From contig CAMRHE010001091.1 in assembly GCA_947044405.1 (NCBI GenBank), positions 163,271 through 227,270 of the forward strand: 64,000 nucleotides of DNA, read 5' to 3'. The number at the start of each line of letters is the position of its first letter. Within the stretch, counting starts at the first letter, position 1. A program made the position numbers and the translations under genes. The notes beneath the pieces were generated by a model. It was not told the DNA's origin and searched no databases. It saw nothing but the letters and a program-made list of their open reading frames with translations. Of this stretch, positions 36,956 through 49,079 are shown in pieces. This stretch comes from Leptodactylus fallax. Taxonomy: Eukaryota; Chordata; Amphibia; Anura; Leptodactylidae.

Positions 36956-39900
36956 CTGTTATACCATATAATACACCGGGCATCTCCTCTGTTATACTGT
37001 ATAATACACCGGGCATCTCCTCTGTTACACCTTATAATACACCGGGCATCTCCTCTGTTATACCGTATAATACACCGGGCACCTCCTCTGTTACACCTTA
37101 TAATACACCGGGCACCTCCTCTGTTATACTGTATAATACACCGCACCTCTGTTGCATCTCTCCTCTGTTATACCGTATAATACACCGGGCATCTCCTCTG
37201 TTATACCGTATAATACACCGGGCATCTCCTCTGTTATACCGTATAATACACCGGGCATCTCCTCTGTTAACCTAAATACACCGCACTCCTCTGTAACCAT
37301 AATACACCGGGCATCTCCTCTGTTATACCTATATAATACACCGGGCATCTCCTCTGTTATACCATATAATACACCGGGCACCTCCTCTGTTATACTGTAT
37401 AATACACCGGGCACCTCCTCTGTTATACTGCATATAATACACCGGGCATCTCCTCTGTTATACTGTATAATACACCGGGCACCTCCTCTGTTATACTGTA
37501 TAATACACCGGGCATCTCCTCTGTTATACTGTACACCGGCCCCCCCACTATAATACACCGGGCACCTCCTCTGTTATACTGTATAATACACCGGGCATCT
37601 CCTCTGTTATACCGTATAATACCCGGCCTCCTCTGTTATACTGTATAATACACCGGGCACCTCCTCTGTTATACTGTTATAATACACCGGGCACCTCCTC
37701 TGTTATACTGTATAATACACCGGGCACCTCCTCTGTTATACTGTATAATACACCGGGCATCTCCTCTGTTATACTGTATAATACACCGGGCACCTCCTCT
37801 GTTATACTGTATAATACACCGGGCATCTCCTCTGTTATACTGTATAATACACCGGGCACCTCCTCTGTTATACCGTATAATACACCGGGCACCTCCTCTG
37901 TTATACTGTATAATACACCGGGCATCTCCTCTGTTATACTGTATAATACACCGGGCACCTCCTCTGTTATACTGTATAATACACCGGGCATCTCCTCTGT
38001 TATACCATATAATACACCGGGCATCTCCTCTGTTATACTGTATAATACACCGGGCACCTCCTCTGTTATACTGTATAATACACCGGGCATCTCCTCTGTT
38101 ATACCGTATAATACACCGGCACCTCCTCTGTTATACTGATATAATACACCGGGCACCTCCTCTGTTATACTGATATAATACACCGGGCACCTCCTCTGTT
38201 ATACTGTATAATACACCGGGCACCTCCTCTGTTATACTGTATAATACACCGGGCACCTCCTCTGTTATACTGTATAATACACCGGGCATCTCCTCTGTTA
38301 TACCATATAATACACCGGGCATCTCCTCTGTTATACTGTATAATACACCGGGCATCTCCTCTGTTATACTGTATAATACACCGGGCACCTCCTCTGTTAT
38401 ACCGTATAATACACCGGGCACCTCCTCTGTTATACTGTATAATACACCGGGCACCTCCTCTGTTATACTGTATAATACACCGGGCATCTCCTCTGTTATA
38501 CTGTATAATACACCGGCATCTCCTCTGTTATACCGTATATCCCGGATCTCCTCTGTTATACTGTATAATACACCGGGCATCTCCTCTGTTATACTGTATA
38601 ATACACCGGGCATCTCCTCTGTTATACTGTATAATACACCGGGCATCTCCTCTGTTATACCGTATAATACACCGGGCATCTCCTCTGTTATACTGTATAA
38701 TACACCGGGCATCTCCTCTGTTATACTGTATAATACACCGGGCACCTCTCCTCTGTTATACTGTATAATACACCGGGCATCTCCTCTGTTATACTGTATA
38801 ATACACCGGGCATCTCCTCTGTTATACTGTATAATACACCGGGCATCTCCTCTGTTATACTGTATAATACACCGGGCATCTCCTCTGTTATACTGTATAA
38901 TACACCGGGCATCTCCTCTGTTATACGTATAATACACCGGCCCCCCCCTGTTATACTGTATAATACACCGGGCATCTCCTCTGTTATACTGTATAATACA
39001 CCGGGCACCTCCTCTGTTATACTGTATAATACACCGGGCATCTCCTCTGTTATACTGTATAATACACCGGGCACCTCCTCTGTTATACCGTATAATACAC
39101 CGGGCATCTCCTCTGTTATACTGTATAATACACCGGGCATCTCCTCTGTTATACCATATAATACACCGGGCATCTCCTCTGTTATACTGTATATAATACA
39201 CCGGGCATCTCCTCTGTTATACCATATAATACACCGGGCATCTCCTCTGTTATACTGTATAATACACCGGGCATCTCCTCTGTTATACTGTATAATACAC
39301 CGGGCACTCCTCTGTTATACTGTATAATACATCGGGCACCTCCTCTGTTATACTGTATAATACACCGGGCATCTCCTCTGTTATACTGTATAATACACCG
39401 GGCATCTCCTCTGTTATACTGTATAATACACCGGGCATCTCCTCTGTTATACCGTATAATACACCGGGCACCTCCTCTGTTATACTGTATAATACACCGG
39501 GCACCTCCTCTGTTATACCGTATAATACACCGGGCATCTCCTCTGTTATACTGTATAATACACCGGGCATCTCCTCTGTTATACTGTATAATACACCGGG
39601 CATCTCCTCTGTTATACTGTATAATACACCGGGCACCTCCTCTGTTATACTGCATATAATACACCGGGCACCTCCTCTGTTATACCATATAATAGAACAG
39701 GCACCTCTCTATTATACCGTATAATACACCGGGCATCTCCTCTGTTACACTGTATAATACACCGGGCATCTCCTCTGTTATACCATATAATACACCGGGC
39801 ATCTCCTCTGTTATACTGTATAATACACCGGGCACCTCCTCTGTTATACTGTATATACCGGGCACCTCCTCTGTTATACTGTATAATACACCGGGCATCT

Positions 39901-42900
39901 CCTCTGTTATACTGTATAATACACCGGGCACCTCCTCTGTTATACTGTATAATACACCGGGCACCTCCTCTGTTATACTGTATAATACACCGGGCATCTC
40001 CTCTGTTATACTGTATAATACACCGGGCATCTCCTCTGTTATACTGTATAATCCACCTCCTCTGTTATACTGTATAATACACCGGGCATCTCCTCTGTTA
40101 TACTGTATAATACACCGGGCATCTCCTCTGTTATACTGTATAATACACCGGGCACCTCCTCTGTTATACCGTATAATACACCGGGCACCTCCTCTGTTAT
40201 ACTGTATAATACACCGGGCATCTCCTCTGTTATACTGTATAATACACCGGGCACCTCCTCTGTTATACTGTATAATACACCGGGCATCTCCTCTGTTATA
40301 CTGTATAATACACCGGGCACCTCCTCTGTTATACTGTATAATACACCGGGCATCTCCTCTGTTATACTGTATAATACACCGGGCATCTCCTCTGTTATAC
40401 TGTATAATACACCGGGCACCTCCTCTGTTATACTGTATAATACATACCTCCTCTGTTGTATATAATACACCGGGCATCTCCTCTGTTATACGGGCCCCCC
40501 TGTATAATACACCGGGCATCTCCTCTGTTATACTGTATAATACACCGGGCATCTCCTCTGTTATACTGTATAATACACCGGGCATCTCCTCTGTTATACA
40601 CGTGTATATAATACACCGGGCACCTCCTCTGTTATACCATATAATAGAACGGGCACCTCCTCTGTTATACCGTATAATACACCGGGCATCTCCTCTGTTA
40701 ACCATACTGTATAATACACCGGGCATCTCCTCTGTTATACTGTATAATACACCGGGCATCTCCTCTGTTATACTGTATAATACACCGGGCACCTCCTCTG
40801 TTATACTGTATAATACACCGGGCATCTCCTCTGTTATACCCCGCCCCCCCTGTTATACTTATAATACACCGGGCACCTCCTCTGTTATACTGTATAATAC
40901 ACCGGGCATCTCCTCTGTTATACTGTATAATACACCATCCTCTGGGCACCTCCTCTGTTATACTGTTATAATACACCGGGCACCTCCTCTGTTATACTGT
41001 ATAATACACCGGGCACTCTCCTCTGTTATACTGTATAATACACCGGGCACCTCCTCTGTTATACTGTATAATACACCGGGCACCTCCTCTGTTATACTGT
41101 ATAATACACCGGGCACCTCCTCTGTTATACTGTATAATACACCGGGCATCTCCTCTGTTATACTGTATAATACACCGGGCACCTCCTCTGTTATACCATA
41201 TAATACACCGGGCATCTCCTCTGTTATACTGTATAATACACCGGGCATCTCCTCTGTTATACTGTATAATACACCGGGCACCTCCTCTGTTATACCGTAT
41301 AATACACCGGGCATCTCCTCTGTTATACTGTATAATACACCGGGCATCTCCTCTGTTATACCATATAATACACCGGGCATCTCCTCTGTTATACTGTATA
41401 ATACACCGGGCACCTCCTCTGTTATACTGTATAATACACCGGGCACCTCCTCTGTTATACTATATAATACACCGGGCACCTCCTCTGTTATACTGTATAA
41501 TATAATCTCCTCTGTTATACTGTATAATACACCGGGCACCTCCTCTGTTATACTATATAATACACCGGGCACCTCCTCTGTTATACTGTATAATACACCG
41601 GGCACCTCCTCTGTTATACTGTATATAATACACCGGGCACCTCCTCTGTTATACTGTATAATACACCGGGCATCTCCTCTGTTATACTGTATAATACACC
41701 GGGCATCTCCTCTGTTATACTGTATAATACACCGGGCATCTCCTCTGTTATACTGTATATAATACACCGGGCACCTCCTCTGTTATACTGTATATAATAC
41801 ACCGGGCATCTCCTCTGTTATACTGTATAATACACCGGGCACCTCCTCTGTTATACCATATAATACACCGGGCACTCCTCTCCTCTGTTATACTGTTATA
41901 ATACACCGGGCATCTCCTCTGTTATACTGTATAATACACCGGGCATCTCCTCTGTTATACTTACACCGGGCCCCCCGTATACTGTATAATACACCGGATT
42001 CCTCTGTTATACTGTTATAATACACCGGGCACCTCCTCTGTTATACTGTATATAATACACCGGGCACCTCCTCTGTTATACTGTATATAATACACCGGGC
42101 ATCTCCTCTGTTATACTGTATATACGATCTCCTCTGTTATACTGTATAATACACCGGGCATCTCCTCTGTTATACTGTATAATACACCGGGCACCTCCTC
42201 TGTTATACTGTTATAATACACCGGGCACCCCTCTGTTATACTGTATATAATACACCGTGTATAATACACCGGGCATCTCCTCTGTTATACTATATAATAC
42301 ACCGGGCACCTCCTCTGTTATACTGTATAATACACTGCGGGCACCTCCTCTGTTATACTGTATATAATACACCGGGCACCCCGTAACGTATAATACCGGG
42401 CATCTCCTCTGTTATACTGTATAATACACCGGGCATCTCCTCTGTTATACTGTATAATACACCGGGCCTCCTCTGTTATACTGTATAATACACCGGGCAC
42501 CTCCTCTGTTATACTGTATAATACACCGTGCATCTCCTCTGTTATACTGTATAATACACCGTACATCTCCTCTGTTATACTGTATAATACACCGGGCCTC
42601 CTCTGTTATACTGTATAATACACCGGGCACCTCCTCTGTTATACTGTATATAATACACCGGGCACCTCCTCTGTTATACTGTATAATACACCGGGCATCT
42701 CCTCTGTTATACTGTATAATACACCGGGCATCTCCTCTGTTATACTGTATAATACACGCCTCCTCTGTTATACTGTATAATACACCGGGCACCTCCTCTG
42801 TTATACTGATATAATACACCGGGCACCTCCTCTGTTATACTGTATATAATACACCGGGCACCTCCTCTGTTATACTGTATAATACACCGTGCGCCCCTCT

Positions 42901-45900
42901 GTTATACTGTATAATACACCGGGCCCCCTCTGTTATACCTGTATATAATACACTGTATAATACACCGGGCATCTCCTCTGTTATACTTATATAATACACC
43001 GGGCACCTCCTCTGTTATACTATATAATACACCGGGCACCCCCTCTGTTATACTATATAATACACCGTGCACCTCCTCTGTTATACTGTTATAATACACC
43101 GGGCCCCTCCTCTGTTATACTGTATAATACACCGGGCACCTCCTCTGTTATACTATATAATACACCGGGCACCCCCTCTGTTATACTATATAATACACCG
43201 GGCATCTCCTCTGTTATACTGTATAATACACCGGGCATCTCCTCTGTTATACCATATAATACACCGGGCACCTCCTCTGTTATACCCCCCTGCATATAAT
43301 ACACCGGGCACCTCCTCTGTTATACTGTATAATACACCGGGCATCTCCTCTGTTATACTGTATAATACACCGGGCACCTCCTCTGTTATACTGTATAATA
43401 CACCGGGCACCCCCTCTGTTATACTATATAATACACCGGGCGCCCCCTCTGTTATACTGTATATAATACACCGGGCGCCTCCTCTGTTATACTGTATATA
43501 ATACACCGGGCCCCCGTTATCCTATAAACCTCCTCTGTTATACTGTATATAATACACCTCCCTCTGTTATACCGTATAATACACCGGGCACCCCCTCTGT
43601 TATACTGTATATAATACACCGGGCGCCCCCTCTGTTATACTATATAATACACCGGGCACCTCCTCTGTTATACTGTTATAATACCATATAATACACCGGG
43701 CCCCCCTCTGTTATACTATATAATACACCGGGCATCCCCCTCTGTTATACTGTATAATACACCGGGCGCCTCCTCTGTTATCACCGCCCCCCTCTGTTAT
43801 ACTGTATATAATACACCGGGCACCCCCTCTGTTATACTGTATATAATACACTGTAAACACCGGGCCCCTCTGTTATACTATATAATACACCGTGCCGCCT
43901 CTGTTATACTGTATAATACACATACACCGGCGCCCCTCTGTTATACTGTATATAATACACCGGGCACCTCCTCTGTTATACTATATAATACACCGGGCAC
44001 CTCCTCTGTTATACTATATAATACACCGTGGCCTCCTCTGTTATACTGTATAATACACCCCCTCTGTTATACTGTATATAATACACCGTGCCCTCCTCTG
44101 TTATACTGTATATACATACACCGTGCCCCCTCTGTTATACGTTATAATACACCGGGCCCCCCTCTGTTATACTATATAATACACCGCTGCCGGGCACCTC
44201 CTCTGTTATACTGTATATAATACACCTCCTCTGTTATACCATATAATACACCGGGCATCTCCTCTGTTATACTGTATAATACCACCGGGCTCCTCTGTTA
44301 TACTGTATATAATACACCGGGCGCCTCCTCTGTTATACTATATAATACACCGGGCTCTCCTCTGTTATACCTGTATAATACACCGGGCACCTCCTCTGTT
44401 ATACTGTATAATACACCGTACACCTCCTCTGTTATACTGTATAATACACCGGGCGCCTCCTCTGTTATACTGTATATAATACACCGTGCACCCCCTCTGT
44501 TATACGTATATAATACACCGGGCGCCCCCTCTGTTATACTATATAATACACCGGGCGCCCCCTCTGTTATACTGAAAACACCGCCCCCCTCTGTTATACC
44601 ATATAATACACCGTGCCCCTCTGTTAACTACGTATAATACACCGGGCACCCCCTGTATACATAAACCCTGTATATATAATACACCGGGCGCCTCCTCTGT
44701 TATACTGTATATAATACACCGGGCGCCCCCCTGTTATACTGTATAATACACCCTCTGTTATACTATATAATACACCGGGCACCTCCTCTGTTATACCATA
44801 TAATACACCGGGCATCTCCTCTGTTATACTATATAATACACCGGGCACCCCCTCTGTTATACTGTTATATAATACACCGGCTCTGTATGCTATAATACAC
44901 CCCCCCTCTGTTACTACGTATAATACACCGGGCCCCCCTCTGTTATACTATATAATACACCGTGCGCCTCCTCTGTTATACTGTATAATACACCGCGCGC
45001 CCCCCTGTTATACCGTATAATACACCGGGCATCTCCTCTGTTATACTGTATAATACACCGCACCCCTCTGTTATACTATATAATACACCGTGCACCCCCT
45101 CTGTTATACTGTATATAATACACCGTGCGGCCTCCTCTGTTATACTGTTACTATATAATACACCGGGCATCTCCTCTGTTATACTGTATAATACACCGGG
45201 CATCTCCTCTGTTATACCATATAATACACCGGGCATCTCCTCTGTTATACTGTATAATACACCGGGCACCCCCTGTTATACCGTATAATACACCGGGCAC
45301 CTCCTCTGTTATACTGTATAATACACCGGGCACCTCCTCTGTTATACTGATATAATACACCGGGCACCCCCTCTGTTATACTGTATAATACACCGGGCGC
45401 CCCCTCTGTTATACTATATAATACACCGTGCAAAACACCGGGCCCCCTCTGTTATACTATATAATACACCGGGCCCCCTGTTATACTGTATAATACACCG
45501 GGCACCTCCTCTGTTATACTGTATAATACACCGGGCATCTCCTCTGTTATACCATATAATACACCGGGCATCTCCTCTGTTATACTGTATAATACACCGG
45601 GCATCTCCTCTGTTATACTGTATAATACACCGTGCGCCCCCTCTGTTATACTATATAATACACCGTGCGCCCCCTCTGTTATACTAAAAACCCCAACCGT
45701 ATAATACACCGGGCCCCCCTCTGTTATACTGTATATAATACACCGTGCGCCCCCTCTGTTATACTGTATATAATACACCGTGCGCACCCCCTCTGTTATA
45801 CTGTATATAATACACCGTGCGCCCCCTCTGTTATACTGTATATAATACACCGTGCGCCCCCTCTGTTATACTGTATATAATACACCGCCCTGCCCCCCTC

Positions 45901-45995
45901 TGTTATACTGTATATAATACACCGTGCGCACCCCCTCTGTTATACTATATAATACACCGGGCGCCCCCTCTGTTATACTGTATATAATACACGGA
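36946..45995. repeat. 33-bp minisatellite array, 9 kb, decaying to the right
   Basis: There are about 270 copies of the unit CATCTCCTCTGTTATACTGT plus ATAATACACCGGG, with CAT/CAC, CTG/CCG/CCA and a 35-bp GTATATAATAC variant. Copies are homogeneous from about 37560 to 41880 and then become irregular, with lost and partial units and runs of C (about 41940-45960). Each standard unit has the palindrome TTATAC-T-GTATAA. The long open frames on both strands (up to 386 codons) follow from the 33-bp period. Confidence 0.96.
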
Positions 45996-47509
45996 GCACC
46001 TCCTGAATTATAATGTACTATGCAGCAGACACCACCTATAGTTGCTGCTCCTCTCCGCTATCCCTGCTGAGGACCTCTCTTTCATCTCTTGCTATATTCC
46101 ATACACAGAATCCCCCCCCTATTTGTTTCTGGTGGGGGATTATCCTCACTCACATCTCCGCCATATGTCACTGCTCCCAGCCCCCATCCCCTGCCTCCTG
46201 GGAGGGAAGTGTATGACTGTCAGACCATGCGCAGTAGCAGGCAGAGCCTTACATAAAGCCCCCATATCCTGCCTGCCACAGATGGGTCACCTTCTAGACT
46301 GAGCTCCTGCAGCAGGTCTCCATGATACATGCTGTATAATCCTGCATTGTATATTCTTTACCCCCTGCCTCGCTCTATATCGGCTGTGGTAGTGGGGGGG
46401 ATGGCGGAGCCCTGGTAGGAATATGACCTTGATCAATGACATCAGGAACCAATAGGCCGTGAGCCACCAAATAGTCAATCTTTGCAGGGAAATAAGGAAG
46501 GTCCTGTTGAAGGTCAGTATACAATGCAGAGGAGCGGGCTGAGCTCACACACCTGGTACCCCCCACATAGAGGTATCGAGCGGTTAGTGCCTCATACACC
46601 CCCATTCTCCTCATCACAGCCCCCTCTTTCTTCTATCTAGCTCAGTTCACGTGGCCTGCAGATCTGTTGCTATGCAGTAAAGCACAGGCCGCTGCCATCC
46701 CGAAGGTCATCCCTTGTATTCCCCGAGGGCATCTGCCCCCACAACCTCTGATTGACTACTGACTGATCTATAGGGTGACTATAGTAGATCCCAGTCGATC
46801 AATGACCCAAGGATCACATCGATCTGCAGATCATAAAGGAGGCCTCTGCGTAACCTTCAAAAAATGCACAATTCTCCCTGGGGTCAGAAGCCCAGATGGG
46901 TGATATGGGCCGATGAGGACTGATGCCAAGATCACCATCTAGGGTACAGAGCTCTGGTCCCACCATCTGACCTTCAAGTGCCCTTCCTCCATTTTTACAG
47001 ATGATAATTTGGGGTCTCCATACCAAGTGATCACTCAGCATTTCTACATTACATACATCAAACTTTAACCCATTCACCACCAGAAAGCAAATTTTTGAAC
47101 CCCCTTCCCCCAACTCATGAGTCAGAGGATGTGATTTCCTATGATTGTGCCTCGTGCCTCGTTCTCCCACCTGCATTGTCTCTTTCCACCCCCATCTCTC
47201 ACTTCTCTCTCCGCTCCCTCCACCATATTCTCCTCTCTATGGCAAATGACCTCATCTCATTCCCAAGGCTTCTCTTTCTCTCCTTCCCTCCTTCTCTTGA
47301 GTGTGACAGACGTACAGACACCGCATTGCGCCGTGCACACAATTATCCACAACCCAGTGCCCGGCGTTAACCCTTCAGCTGCCAAACATGACATCAATAG
47401 GTAACCACAGAGAGCCATAATGTATTGCAGGCATGGGTGATACAAAGGAGAAAATCACAAGTCAAGTACAGAAGGAGGCATCTACAAGAGGTTCTGGATG
47501 TGTATGGAG
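45996..47509. other. Unique intron 1 sequence, 1.5 kb
   Basis: This non-repetitive stretch lies near the 5' end of intron 1. It includes an NRF1-like half site CATGCGCAGT near 46227, an AP-1 consensus TGAGTCA at 47118-47124, and a GATC-rich hairpin-like segment at 46765-46830. Several open frames of 60-120 codons occur, none with recognisable motifs or codon-like character. This position would suit an intronic enhancer, but nothing in the sequence proves it. Confidence 0.55.
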
Positions 47510-48595
47510 ATCCATTCAGGACCATGGACAGAACAGAGGAAATGTTCAGCACTAAAGCGAGCTCCAGGTGATCTGTTAGCTCAGGTGCTATGCTAGGGCC
47601 ATGGAGAGCTTTAGATTATCTGTTAAAGATCATGCAGAGCTCCAGGTGATCTGCTCAGGACCGTCACACACTCCTGGTAATCTGTTCCAACCCATGGAGT
47701 GCTGCAGGTGAACTGTTCAACACTATGGAGAGCTCCATGAACATATCCAGGTTTTCTATTGAGGACCATGGAGAGTTCTTGATGACCTATCAGAACAATG
47801 GAGAGCTCCAGGTAATATATTCAGAACCATGGAGAACTGCTGGTGATTTGTTTGGGACCATGGTGAGCTTCAGGCAATCTGTCACAACCATGGAAACCAC
47901 CAGGTGTTCTGCTCAGGACCATGGAAATCTGCTGATCTGTTAAAGATCATGGAAAGCGCTAGGTAATATTATCAGGACAATGGAGAGATCGTGGTGACCT
48001 GTCATGATCATGGAGATCTCCTGGTGATTTGCTCAGGTCCATGGAGATCACCTGGTGATCTTCTCAGGACCATGTACAGCTCCAGGAGATCTGCTCAGGA
48101 CCATGGAGAGCTCCAGGAGATCTGCTCAGGACCATGGAGAGCTCTTGGTGACCTGTCAGGACCATGGAGAGCTCCAGGAGATCTGCTCAGGAACATGGAG
48201 AGCTCCTGGTGACCTGTCAGGACATGGAGAGCTCCTGGCGATCTGCTCAGGACCATGGAGAGCTCCTGGAGATCTGCTCAGGACCATGGAGAGCTCCTGG
48301 TGACCTGTCAGGACATGGAGAGCTCCTGGCGATCTGCTCAGGACCATGGAGAGCTCCTGGAGATCTGCTCAGGACCATGGAGAGCTCCAGGAGACCTGTC
48401 AGGACCATGGAGAGCTCCAGCAGATCTGCTCAGGACCATGGAGAGATCCAGCAGATCTGCTCAGGACCATGGAGAGCTCCAGCAGATCTGCTCAGGACCA
48501 TGGAGAGCTCCAGCAGATCTGCTCAGGACCATGGAGAGATCCAGCAGATCTGCTCAGGACCATGGAGAGCTCCAGCAGATCTGCTCAGGACCGTG
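47510..48595. repeat. 31-bp minisatellite next to exon 1
   Basis: The 31-bp unit is GCTCAGGACCATGGAGAGCT plus CCAGGAGATCT. It is diverged from 47510 to about 48000 and nearly uniform from 48060 to 48595. A subset reads CTCCTGGTGACCTGTCAGGA. Units carry CCATGG and GAGCTC. The array ends about 50 bp from the exon 1 donor. It is unrelated in sequence to the 31-bp array at 22800-31625. Confidence 0.93.
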
Positions 48596-48647
48596 CGTGG
48601 AGACAATGTGATGACCGATGAAGCAATGCTATAGGATCCATACTCAC

Positions 48648-48653
48648 CCCCAT
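48648..48653 (-). CDS. ATP1A3: ATP1A3 exon 1, coding part (Met-Gly)
   Basis: On the minus strand the sequence reads GAC-ATG-GGG followed by GTGAGT, giving a start codon, one glycine codon and a consensus donor. A two-codon first coding exon in phase 0 is the standard layout of vertebrate Na+/K+-ATPase alpha genes, and it completes the MG that exon 2 lacks. The sequence above it (48654 to about 48780) is GC-rich without long repeats, as expected for a 5'UTR. It is the only candidate I found in the window with ATG-G-G next to a GTGAGT donor and a promoter-like setting. It is an inference from structure, since six bases cannot be identified by similarity. Confidence 0.8.
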
Positions 48654-48920
48654 GTCTTATCTCAGCCGGAGTCCTGTGTAGGGGAGCAGAGAGCAGAGAG
48701 GAGCGGCAGAGGCGGCTGCGGTGAGACGGCTGTGTGCAGTCGGAGGCTGCTCTGCTCTCCCTCCCGCGCCAGCTCTTCTCCCCCCTCTCACACAGTTGGT
48801 TCCTCATATGCTGCAGTCACCTAAGCCACACCCCCGGCAGGCTCTTAGCCAATCACAGCCTGGAATGAGTCCTCCCCACCTGTCACCCTAATGCTCCCTC
48901 CCCTTTTATTGCAGCTGTTA
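48654..48920 (-). promoter_or_regulatory. ATP1A3: Probable ATP1A3 5'UTR and core promoter region
   Basis: The region directly above the exon 1 start codon is free of tandem repeats and GC-rich, unlike both flanks. It holds a CCAAT box at 48849-48853 (ATTGG on the transcribed sense), a CACACCCCC Sp1/KLF-type box at about 48827-48835, an E-box CACCTG at 48877-48882, and an A/T-rich AATAAAAGGG on the minus strand at 48901-48910 that might serve as a weak TATA element. The transcription start is not defined by sequence. Assigning these sites as functional is inference. Confidence 0.5.
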
Positions 48921-49079
48921 CATTCTTGAAGGTGAGTGCGAGTGCGAACTGAGTGTGCGACAAGTGTGAGAGACTGTGAGTGTAGTGTGCACTATGGAGA
49001 GGTCAGGACTCCTGGGTGTAGGGGGCAGAGCTGGTGCATGTGAGGAGCAGAGTGTGCAAAGGAGCAGGTGTGAGCTGGT
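48921..49079. other. Spacer between promoter and upstream array
   Basis: GTGAGTGCGAGTGCG-type, GT-rich sequence grades into the upstream minisatellite. No gene or clear regulatory element is seen. Confidence 0.5.

Larger units (their letters stand above)
3597..48647 (-). other. ATP1A3: ATP1A3 intron 1, about 45 kb
   Basis: This intron runs from the donor GTGAGT below exon 1 to the acceptor TTTTGCAG above exon 2. It contains, in window order, a GATA microsatellite, an L2-like LINE fragment, a 48-bp array, a GC-rich unique patch, a polypyrimidine tract, a 34-bp array, a 31-bp array, two Tc1 elements, MITE-like elements, a 24-bp array, a SINE remnant, a 33-bp array, a 1.5-kb unique region and a second 31-bp array. 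About 37 kb of it is tandem repeat. I found no other host exon in it. Confidence 0.8.

Noticed and set aside
36829..45880. Many open frames in the 33-bp array
   Set aside because: They are repeat translation products on both strands that shift frame at every irregular unit.
46375..46617. 80-codon minus-strand open frame in the unique part of intron 1
   Set aside because: It has no recognisable domain, no splice-site support and is about the length expected by chance in this composition.
46814..47176. 120-codon minus-strand open frame
   Set aside because: No motif is recognised, composition is not coding-like, and no promoter or splice signals fit it.
47725..48634. Open frames rich in DHGELQEICSGPW repeats
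   Set aside because: They are translations of the 31-bp array; all three plus frames are open, which is not what a real gene shows.
48905..48937. Plus-strand micro-exon (TTTTATTGCAG, 17 bases, GTGAGT) opposite the ATP1A3 promoter
   Set aside because: It has a consensus acceptor and donor, but 17 nt is too short to judge and no flanking exons exist; a chance match is likely.
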